Program-made: the position numbers and the translations under genes
The notes under the pieces: generated by a model
Database searches by the model: none
What the model saw: the letters and a program-made list of their open reading frames with translations, nothing else
Told to the model about the DNA's origin: nothing
NCBI GenBank assembly: GCA_020720045.1
Contig: DYPH01000027.1
Span: 1 to 45,029 of the forward strand
DNA length: 45,029 nt
Direction of reading: 5' to 3'
Origin: Sorangium cellulosum
GTDB lineage: Bacteria > Myxococcota_A > Polyangia > Polyangiales > Polyangiaceae
Part shown: one piece after another, positions 7,774 through 15,082 of the stretch
Position numbering within the stretch: the first letter of the stretch is position 1
How the letters are laid out: every line of letters begins with the position of its first letter

Positions 7774-10700
7774 ATGCGCCCTACCGCGAATGTTTCCTTT
7801 GGACTCGCCTCGTTCCTCGGTTTCCTGCAGCCGGAGGGGCTCCTGTTTGCCCGCGGCGCCTTGGAGGAAGGGGGCGTCGTTCTCCTGCAAAATCCGAGCG
7901 TTCAGCAGCGGCTCCTCGACGAGATCCTGGAGTCCCACCCGTTGCCCGGCGACGGACGTGTCGAGGCGACGACGGCGCGCTTCTTTGCGCTTGCCGAGGG
8001 GCTGCTTGGCCTCCCTCAAAGCCTGTTTCGTGCACCAACCGAGGCGGAGACCCTCTACCTGGAGGGGGACACCGTCGCGCCGACGTTTGTCGTCCCCCTG
8101 CAAGACGAGCCGACGCCCGACGCGTTTGTCCCCGCCCGGCGAGGCGCCGGATCGGAGAACGCGACCCGCAGCCGCCGCAAGAGCGACCTTCTCTTCGCCG
8201 TGGAGGTCGTCCCCGGCAGCTGGGCCTTCGATGCCCCGCGGAAAGACCTGGAAGGGGCCAATGCCTCTTCTCAAACGCGCCTCTTCCGCTGGCTCCGTGA
8301 GAAGAACGTCCCCTTTGGGCTCCTCGTCAATGGGGAGAGCCTTCGCCTTTGTTACGCCCCCCGCGGCGAGACGGTCGCCCACGGCACCTTCCCCTTCGCG
8401 GCGATGGCCGCGCGGACGAACGGGCCACTCTTGGCCGGATTTGTAGAGCTTCTTGGCGCCAGTCGCCTCTTTCAGGAGGCGCCCCACCAGCGGACCGACG
8501 CCCTCCTCGCCCGAAGCCGCGCCTACCAGGCGACCGTCTCGACGAAGCTCGCCGGCCAAGTCCAAGACGCCCTCTGGAAGCTCCTCGCCGGGTTCGCCGA
8601 GGCGGAGCGGGACGGAACAAAGCTCCTCGATGCGCGCGGTGCTGTGTGCCGTCCCGACTACGTCGGATCCAGCAGCGCCGACGGCGAGAGCGACGTCTAC
8701 GGCGGTCTCCTCACGGTGCTCCTGCGGCTCGTGTTCCTCTTGTACGCGGAAGATCGTGGATTGATGCCGCGGGCCGAATGGTTCCAGAGCGGCTACGCGC
8801 TGATCCCTTTGTACGAAAGACTCCGCGCCAAAGAGGACGAAAACCCGAACCTGCTCAGCGCCCGCTACGGCGCCTACGGCCAGCTCGTCGCCCTGTTTCG
8901 GCTCGTCCACCGGGGGGCCGTCCACGGGAAGGACGGCGTCCTCCCCGCCCGCGAAGGGGTCCTTTTTGATCCGGACGCCTACCCCTTCCTCGAAGGGCGC
9001 CCGCCCCACCACATTTTGCCGAAGGGGGACCGCTGGGAAGTCCCCGCAGTGACGGACAAAACCGTCCTGGATATCCTGGAGGCGCTGCTCGTCATCGACG
9101 GCGAGCGCGTGAGCTACCGAGCCCTCGACGTCGAGCAAATCGGCTCCGTCTACGAGGCGATGATGGGCTTTGCCCTCCACCGGGCGACGGGGCCGACGGT
9201 CGTCCTCAAGGGGGCGGTCAAAGGGGGCCTCTCTGCGGAGGTCGGCGTCGATCTTCAAGCGCTCTTGGCGAAAAAGGCCGACGACCGCGTCAAGCACCTC
9301 AAAGACGAGCTCAAAGCGAACATCCCGGCGGCGATCGCGACCGCCATCAAAGCCTCAAAGACGCTTGACGCCATCACCAGCGCCTTCCTTGAGGGGGGCG
9401 GCAAACGCGCAAGTTCAGGCATTCTCTCGGCGCGCGTGCCCGGGGTGCTTGCCGCCGGCGACTACTACCTCCACGCGACCGAGGAGCGCCGGGCGAGCGG
9501 GAGCCACTACACGCCGCGGGCGCTCACCGAGCCGATCGTCCAGAAGACGCTGGCGCCGGTCCTCCAGAGCCTCCGCGAGGCGCGCACCGACGGCCGCGAG
9601 CTGCACGCGCCGCTCCCCGAGCAGGCGCTCCTGCGGCTCACCGTCTGCGACCCGGCGATGGGCAGCGGCGCCTTCCTCGTCGCCGCCTGCCGCTACCTCG
9701 GCGATCTCCTCCTCGCCGGCTGGGAGGCGTACGGCACCGGCCCCGAATTGCCCCTCGACGGGCTAAGTGTCGAAGATCGTGTGAATATTGCGCGTCGCAA
9801 GATCGCCGAGAGCTGCCTCTACGGCGTCGATAAGAACCGGTTCGCCGTCGAGCTCGCGAAGCTCTCCCTCTGGCTGGTGACGCTCGCGAAGGACGAGCCG
9901 TTCACCTTCGTCGACCACGCGCTCCGCTGCGGCGACTCGCTCCTCGGCGTCGGCACGAGCGAGCTTTTGCGCTTTAGCTACGAGCCGAGCGCCGTCGTCG
10001 ACGCGAAAAAGAAGAAGAGCATCGGCACGCCGCTCAGCTTCGTCAGCGCGCGCCTTCAATCGGCGCTCCGGGAGGCGATCAATGCCCGCCGGCAGATCGG
10101 CGCCCACAGCCGCGACTACAGCTACGAAACGAAGAAGCGCTGCCAAGAGGCGGCCGAAGAGGCGACCCGCGCGCTGCGGGTGGCCGGCGATTGCATCGTC
10201 GATGCCTATTTGACCTCCACGAAGGACGGCGAGCGCGCCGCGGCGCTGGTGCGGCACGGCGATGCGCTCCATGGCTGGATCGATGCGGGTGCCCCGAGCA
10301 ACGACCCGCCGCAGACGCCCCACGCGACCAAGCATCGCCCGTTTCACTGGGAGCTCGAATTTCCCGAAGTCTTCGACAAAGAGGCCAAACGAACCGGCTT
10401 TGATGCCATCGTCGGAAACCCGCCTTTCAAGGGGGGAATCTCTGCCACCTATGGCATGGAATATCTGCAATGGCTTCTTTTCCGGCAGGCTCCGAGCCAC
10501 GGCAATGCCGATCTCGTCGCCCACTTCTTCCGTCGCGCTTTCGGTCTGCTCGCGCCCGGCGGCTGCTTCGGTCTCATCAGCACGAACACGATCGCGCAGG
10601 GGGACACGCGTGAATCGGGACTCCTGCAAATTCTCAAAGCAGGCGGCGAGATCTACGACGTCAAACGCAAATACCGGTGGCCCGGGCTCGCAGCGGTGAT

Positions 10701-11880
10701 TGTGAGCATTGTTCACGCAAGGCGAGGCTCTGTCGCAGATAGGCTTCTAGACGGGCAATCCGTGAAGCGGATTTCAGCATTTCTGACCGAAAGTGCGACA
10801 GATGATTCGCCATCGAAGCTTGGTCACGGTCACTACTATTCAGTCGGCGTAAAGATTTACGGGCAAGGCTTTGTGTTTGATGATGGTGACCCGGATGCCA
10901 ACCCGATGTCAGTACTCGCGTCTGTTCGCAAAAATGCACCCAACGAAGAAAAGTTTATCTTTGAGTACATCGGCGGGGAAGAGATCAATTCAAGCCCAAC
11001 TCAATCCAGTTCCCGATTCGTAATTAATTTGAGTTCGCTGAGCGAGAGCGAATTGGAGCACCTCCCGGCTCTGCGTGATATTGTCATTCGCCGCGTTAAG
11101 CCTTATCGCGACTTGCTTGGGACTAACCCGAACAACCTACCACTGCGCAAAAAGTGGTGGGCCTTTCAGGCTCACCGCCCAGAGTTGGCATCTCGGCTTG
11201 GCGACATGGCGAGAACGCTCGTTTGCTCAAAAGTATCAAGCCACCTTCTGATGGCTTGGCAACCAGCATCACGACTAATTTCCGAGAAGGTCGTGGTATT
11301 CACTTTCGAAGAAGACGCAGCTCTGGCGCTTCTTCAATCGCGAGTTCACGAGATCTGGGCGCGGGCGTTCTCGTCGACGATGAAGAACGACCTCCAGTAC
11401 ACCCCCTCCGATTGTTTTGAGACGTTCCCGTTTCCGGCGGACTGGAAAAATAATTCACCATTGAATGCCGCGGGGAAGGCCTACCACGAGCACCGGGCGG
11501 CCCTTTGTGTGCGGCTGAACGAAGGGCTGACCGCCGTCTACAACCGCTTCCACGATCCCCAAGAGACCGATCCCGGGATCGCGGCCCTCCGCGCGCTCCA
11601 CGCCGCCCTCGATCGCGCCGTGCTGGACGCGTACGGCTGGACCGATCTCGCGCCGACCCCCGAGTTCGTCAAAGAGGACGACGGCTCCGAGGAAGAAGCC
11701 GAGACCGAATGGGCCCCAAGCAAGCGCGCCAAGCGGGAGAAATTCCGTTTGAAGTGGACGGAAAGCGACCGAGACGCCGTCTTCGCAAGACTCTTGGATC
11801 TCAACGCCACCCGAGCCGCCGAAGAGGCCAAAAGCGCCCCGATGGGCAAGCGCGGCGAGACGGGAACTTCGGACGATTGA
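7774..11880 (+). CDS. drmMI: DISARM N6-adenine DNA methyltransferase DrmMI
   Basis: 1368-residue class I DNA methyltransferase, expected to methylate host DNA so that DISARM ignores it. Motif I is DPAMGSGAFLVAACRYL (about residue 626), binding S-adenosylmethionine; the catalytic motif IV is GNPPF (about 880), diagnostic of amino-methyltransferases, most likely adenine N6. An N-terminal region of about 580 residues resembles the large arm of Eco57I/PglX-type enzymes but I see no clear PD-(D/E)XK nuclease motif. The C-terminal third should hold the target-recognition domain; there the GC content falls sharply (see findings). The ATG 7774 was chosen over GTG 7771 because GGAG at 7765-7768 gives a 5-nt spacing. 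The kinase gene follows 30 nt downstream on the same strand. Confidence 0.9.
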   Translation: MRPTANVSFGLASFLGFLQPEGLLFARGALEEGGVVLLQNPSVQQRLLDEILESHPLPGDGRVEATTARFFALAEGLLGLPQSLFRAPTEAETLYLEGDTVAPTFVVPLQDEPTPDAFVPARRGAGSENATRSRRKSDLLFAVEVVPGSWAFDAPRKDLEGANASSQTRLFRWLREKNVPFGLLVNGESLRLCYAPRGETVAHGTFPFAAMAARTNGPLLAGFVELLGASRLFQEAPHQRTDALLARSRAYQATVSTKLAGQVQDALWKLLAGFAEAERDGTKLLDARGAVCRPDYVGSSSADGESDVYGGLLTVLLRLVFLLYAEDRGLMPRAEWFQSGYALIPLYERLRAKEDENPNLLSARYGAYGQLVALFRLVHRGAVHGKDGVLPAREGVLFDPDAYPFLEGRPPHHILPKGDRWEVPAVTDKTVLDILEALLVIDGERVSYRALDVEQIGSVYEAMMGFALHRATGPTVVLKGAVKGGLSAEVGVDLQALLAKKADDRVKHLKDELKANIPAAIATAIKASKTLDAITSAFLEGGGKRASSGILSARVPGVLAAGDYYLHATEERRASGSHYTPRALTEPIVQKTLAPVLQSLREARTDGRELHAPLPEQALLRLTVCDPAMGSGAFLVAACRYLGDLLLAGWEAYGTGPELPLDGLSVEDRVNIARRKIAESCLYGVDKNRFAVELAKLSLWLVTLAKDEPFTFVDHALRCGDSLLGVGTSELLRFSYEPSAVVDAKKKKSIGTPLSFVSARLQSALREAINARRQIGAHSRDYSYETKKRCQEAAEEATRALRVAGDCIVDAYLTSTKDGERAAALVRHGDALHGWIDAGAPSNDPPQTPHATKHRPFHWELEFPEVFDKEAKRTGFDAIVGNPPFKGGISATYGMEYLQWLLFRQAPSHGNADLVAHFFRRAFGLLAPGGCFGLISTNTIAQGDTRESGLLQILKAGGEIYDVKRKYRWPGLAAVIVSIVHARRGSVADRLLDGQSVKRISAFLTESATDDSPSKLGHGHYYSVGVKIYGQGFVFDDGDPDANPMSVLASVRKNAPNEEKFIFEYIGGEEINSSPTQSSSRFVINLSSLSESELEHLPALRDIVIRRVKPYRDLLGTNPNNLPLRKKWWAFQAHRPELASRLGDMARTLVCSKVSSHLLMAWQPASRLISEKVVVFTFEEDAALALLQSRVHEIWARAFSSTMKNDLQYTPSDCFETFPFPADWKNNSPLNAAGKAYHEHRAALCVRLNEGLTAVYNRFHDPQETDPGIAALRALHAALDRAVLDAYGWTDLAPTPEFVKEDDGSEEEAETEWAPSKRAKREKFRLKWTESDRDAVFARLLDLNATRAAEEAKSAPMGKRGETGTSDD

Positions 11881-11910
11881 TGCTGCTATCGCCTATGAGT
11901 GGAGGATCGG

Positions 11911-13578
11911 ATGATCGATATTGCTGACTACACCTACGATGAAAATTTGGACTATTTGGGCGGTGGCGGCTTCGCCGATGTCTATCGCGCCACGTACACG
12001 CCGACAGGAGAGCGCCGGGCGCTGAAAATCGCCCGCAAAGGCGAGGAGTCGCTTGCCCGAATTCGTCGTGAAATCAAGGTTCAAAGGAAGCTTCACCACG
12101 CCAATGTGATGGAGATCCTCGACTACGATCAGACCGATTTTCGATGGTTTGCGACGGTGGTCGCCGAGGGCTCTCTCTCGAAGATCGGCGACGTGCCGCT
12201 CCCCGAAGCCGAAGTCCTACGGCTCGCCGAAGAAATCCTTGGGGCACTCGGAGTCGCTCACCGCCGTGAGGACATCCACCGAGACATCTCCCCTGGGAAC
12301 ATCCTTCGGAGCGGAGGCCGGTGGCTACTCGCCGACTGGGGGTTCGTCGCGACTCCGGATTCCGTAGATCGCCTCACGCGCACCGGCACTGCGGGTGGAA
12401 CCTACGAATGGGCCGCCCCTGAAGTCCTGGTGGATGCCCACCGCGCAACGGCACCATCGGATCTTTACGCGCTCGGCAAGGTCCTTTGTTGGCTTCTCAC
12501 GCGTGAGGCACCGAGGCTAAAGCAAGATCCACAGCTCCCGATCCAACCTCATTGGGCCGAGTTTCTCGGGAAACTCGCGACGGAGGACCTGAAAGACCGT
12601 TACGGCTCGGCGGAGGAGGCGTTGCAAGCCCTCGCGAAGGTTGTTCCCCATGTGCCCTCGGCACCAGAGCGCTTTCGATTCCCTCACCAGCCGGCATCCA
12701 ACGCCCCGTCGAGCATTGCCGCGCGCGTGAAAGCAATGCTTCCACGTCCTGAAGACCGCATCAAGTTGAAAGACCTGATCAGCGCAGAGACAAGCGCGCT
12801 GTTAGAGAGCGTGACGGCACCACGTTTCGACGTTTCAAGACCAGAAACCTCCGAGGACTCTTACAAGCGCATCCTCGACTATTACGCACATTCCGAACCG
12901 ATGATGCACGTAATATTTAACGGGTTTTTCTACGGACATTCCGACCTCATCGACTTCACAAAATCAGTACTTAGGCTCGTGCCGAAGCAAGACATCGGCG
13001 GCTACACCCGACTGATTCGCCTCCGAGATACGCCGGCATTCTTATGCTTTTGTGCAGGAGCATTCGGCGCGGTCCTGAGTGAAGACTACCAGCGACTTAT
13101 TAGCCTATTTTTCGCTCCGTATTGGTCACCTGACGATGGTTCCAAGGAACCTCTCCCGGCACGCCTCAATGCAGACAGTGTCTTCGATCGGGACCTCTTG
13201 CGCCAAACAACTTCTTTCAATAGCCGAAAACTTCCTGCCAGCGATCTTCTTGTCGATCTCCTCCGCCCGCTTGTGCGTGTTCAAATGACGGATAGCGAGT
13301 ATGAAACGGCGTTTGACCGCTTTGAAGTAATGATGAGTTTATTCCTCATCGATGGAGGCCACGTCGGCTTTACGTCCGGGCGTTTCGCCTGGCGCGGCCC
13401 CTACGGTCCAGCGGCGTTGCTGCGCGGTCCCATCGCAGAAGTTCACGACGATTTCATGACGCAACGAGAGCTTTGGGGGCCGCTTCGAAGCGGCTTTTTC
13501 GACAGCAAGGTCGACCGCGCGGAAGCAGCGTTCGCGAAGCTCGTCGAGTACGCGACGCGCGTAGCAACGTCCCTATAG
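11911..13578 (+). CDS. Ser/Thr protein kinase embedded in the DISARM locus
   Basis: 555-residue Hanks-type kinase that is not a standard DISARM component. N-terminal kinase domain (about residues 8-270): glycine loop LGGGGFADVY, lysine in ALKIARK, catalytic loop IHRDISPGNIL (about 122), metal-binding loop ADWGF where most kinases have DFG (about 141), and WAAPEV (about 168). All catalytic residues (K, D, N, D) are present, so activity is likely. The C-terminal half (about 280-555) is not recognised and has lower GC. No membrane segment is visible, so the protein is probably cytosolic. ATG 11911 has a GGAGG five bases upstream; GTG 11899 in frame is less likely because it overlaps that site. 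It sits 30 nt after drmMI and is probably co-transcribed. Phosphorylation of DISARM proteins is inference only. Confidence 0.85.
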   Translation: MIDIADYTYDENLDYLGGGGFADVYRATYTPTGERRALKIARKGEESLARIRREIKVQRKLHHANVMEILDYDQTDFRWFATVVAEGSLSKIGDVPLPEAEVLRLAEEILGALGVAHRREDIHRDISPGNILRSGGRWLLADWGFVATPDSVDRLTRTGTAGGTYEWAAPEVLVDAHRATAPSDLYALGKVLCWLLTREAPRLKQDPQLPIQPHWAEFLGKLATEDLKDRYGSAEEALQALAKVVPHVPSAPERFRFPHQPASNAPSSIAARVKAMLPRPEDRIKLKDLISAETSALLESVTAPRFDVSRPETSEDSYKRILDYYAHSEPMMHVIFNGFFYGHSDLIDFTKSVLRLVPKQDIGGYTRLIRLRDTPAFLCFCAGAFGAVLSEDYQRLISLFFAPYWSPDDGSKEPLPARLNADSVFDRDLLRQTTSFNSRKLPASDLLVDLLRPLVRVQMTDSEYETAFDRFEVMMSLFLIDGGHVGFTSGRFAWRGPYGPAALLRGPIAEVHDDFMTQRELWGPLRSGFFDSKVDRAEAAFAKLVEYATRVATSL

Positions 13579-13685
13579 GCAGTGCGGCCTCCGTGCAGAG
13601 TGCACTTTCCACTAGGCAAGCGCGCGCCTTACCGGCGAGGTCGACGGGCCTCCGTAGCTGCGGCGCATCGAAGCAGCGACCTGCC

Positions 13686-13745
13686 GTAGTAAAGTAAAAC
13701 GCGTTTTTCTTTCCTACGGCCCCTCGGAAGGAAAGAAGTCTTTCA
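13686..13745. repeat. Left copy of ~60-bp direct repeat flanking fic
   Basis: Matches 14932-14991 in the same orientation with 6 mismatches in 60 (offset 1246). It ends at the base adjoining the fic stop codon (13746-13748, minus strand). It contains CTTTCCT at 13709-13715, AGGAAAG at 13729-13735 and a degenerate third half-site CTTTCAT at 13740-13746, which reaches into the stop codon. A perfect palindrome AAAACGCGTTTT lies at 13696-13707. Confidence 0.9.
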
Positions 13746-14927
13746 TTAGGTGGCGTCGAGAAGGTCCAGGTACCGGCGGTAGCGGAAGCGCCGGTTCTTC
13801 TTACGCCCCGTCGTTTCTTCAAGAATTCCCAGCGTTACGAGCCAATCGACCGCCTTGCCCGCGGTCGGCGAGGTGACTCCGAGCGCCGCGACGACCTGAG
13901 GGACCGTAAGCAGCGGCGCGCGGCCGAGGTGGTCGAGGAGGCGGAGGGCGACTCCGCCCGCGTTGGCCGTGTGAAGGGCACTTCGGTCGTCCCGGAAAAG
14001 CTGGGTCACTTTGGCGATAGTTTCGTCCGCCTTCGTCGCGACCGTCGCGACACCTTCGAGAAAGAAGGACAACCAAGACTCCCAATCCCCGGCGGTACGA
14101 ACCCGCTGAAGATGGTGGTAGTATTCGCTTTGATGCTGGCGAAAATAGAGACTGAGATACAGAAGCGGCGTCCGTAGGAGCTCGGCCTCTTTCAGCATGA
14201 ACACGATGAGAAGCCGCCCGACGCGACCGTTGCCATCGAGGAAGGGGTGGATGCTCTCAAACTGGACGTGGGCGACCGCCGCGCGAACGAGCGGGGATAG
14301 CGTGCTCGGCGGCAGGAGTTCATCATGCACGAATTTTTCGAGATTTGTCAGCAGCGGAGGCAGCTCGACAACCGGTGGGGGCACGTAGAACGCGAGCCCC
14401 GGCCGGGAGCCGCCGATCCAGTTCTGGGACGTTCGCACGGTCCCGGGCGCCTTGTCGGCGCCCCGCGTCCCCTCCACGATCTTTTCCTGAAGCTCCCCCA
14501 AGAGCCGCATACTCAATGGCAGTTTATCGAGGCGACTTACCCCATATTCGAGGGCGCGAACATAGTTGGAAACTTCGAGGACGTCAGACCCTTCAGGGAC
14601 CTCTTCGCTTGCCTCGTAAGAGAGCAGGTCGGAAAGGGAAGATTGCGTCCCCTCAATCTGGCTAGAGAGGACGGCCTCCTTTCGAATGTGCATATGGAGG
14701 AACAGGTCTGGGTCGGGGAGGTAGCGACTGCACCCATCCAGGCGCCCGAGGGCGTGCAGCGCGCGCGCCTCCAGCGTCCGTAGCTCCCCCTCGACCAGGA
14801 TCGGCGGGTTCGGAGGCAGCATTGCCGGCACAAACGCTTGAAATTCCGAGTTCGTTCCTCGCAGCTCGCGAACGAGAGTCCCCGCGCGCGAAGGAACGGT
14901 GCGCACGCTCTGGAAGAGGTCGGTCAT
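13746..14927 (-). CDS. Fic-family AMPylase with C-terminal winged helix
   Basis: 393-residue Fic protein on the strand opposite to the surrounding defence genes. Fic enzymes transfer AMP (or another nucleotide) to hydroxyl groups of target proteins. The active-site motif HPFLDGNGRVGR (about residues 226-237) matches HPFx(D/E)GNGRxxR completely. An N-terminal SSQIEG (about 87-92) fits the (S/T)xxxE(G/N) inhibitory helix of class II Fic proteins, so the enzyme is probably autoinhibited. The C-terminus (about 325-393), LLTVPQVVAALGVTSPTAGKAVDWLVTLG onward, reads as a DNA-binding winged helix. ATG 14927 is the first start and opens directly into the conserved N-terminus. The gene is framed by a 60-bp direct repeat on both sides. 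A defence link is suggested by position only; it could be an independent toxin or regulator cassette. Confidence 0.9.
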   Translation of the reverse strand: MTDLFQSVRTVPSRAGTLVRELRGTNSEFQAFVPAMLPPNPPILVEGELRTLEARALHALGRLDGCSRYLPDPDLFLHMHIRKEAVLSSQIEGTQSSLSDLLSYEASEEVPEGSDVLEVSNYVRALEYGVSRLDKLPLSMRLLGELQEKIVEGTRGADKAPGTVRTSQNWIGGSRPGLAFYVPPPVVELPPLLTNLEKFVHDELLPPSTLSPLVRAAVAHVQFESIHPFLDGNGRVGRLLIVFMLKEAELLRTPLLYLSLYFRQHQSEYYHHLQRVRTAGDWESWLSFFLEGVATVATKADETIAKVTQLFRDDRSALHTANAGGVALRLLDHLGRAPLLTVPQVVAALGVTSPTAGKAVDWLVTLGILEETTGRKKNRRFRYRRYLDLLDAT

Positions 14928-14931
14928 CGCG

Positions 14932-14992
14932 GTAGTAAAGCAAATCGCGTTTTTCTTTCCTACGGTCGCTCGGAAGGAAAGAACTCTTTCCT
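14932..14992. promoter_or_regulatory. Right copy of fic-flanking repeat; candidate operator between fic and drmA
   Basis: Direct-repeat copy located 5 bp upstream of the fic start and about 90 bp upstream of drmA, in a divergent intergenic region (14928-15082). It carries three alternating half-sites: CTTTCCT (14955-14961), AGGAAAG (14975-14981) and CTTTCCT (14986-14992). The last two form a perfect inverted repeat with a 4-bp spacer. The 11-mer CTTTCCTACGG occurs twice here (14955 and 14986). This looks like a regulator-binding array, possibly bound by the Fic protein's own winged helix. I could not place -10/-35 boxes with confidence. Confidence 0.6.
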
Positions 14993-15082
14993 ACGGCGTC
15001 TGACCGGGGGCCGACTTTCTGACATTGCTTCGCCGTTCTTCTGCTTGCGCCACCGGCAAAACTCTCCGATTCTCGCGCCCTT

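Noticed and set aside
7465-9297. Minus-strand 610-codon open frame opposite drmD/drmMI
   Set aside because: It spans the end of drmD and the start of drmMI, both supported by motifs; no recognisable domain on the minus strand.
13696-13745. Left fic-flanking hairpin as an intrinsic terminator of fic
   Set aside because: In the fic direction the hairpin is followed by A-rich rather than U-rich RNA, so it does not fit a rho-independent terminator.
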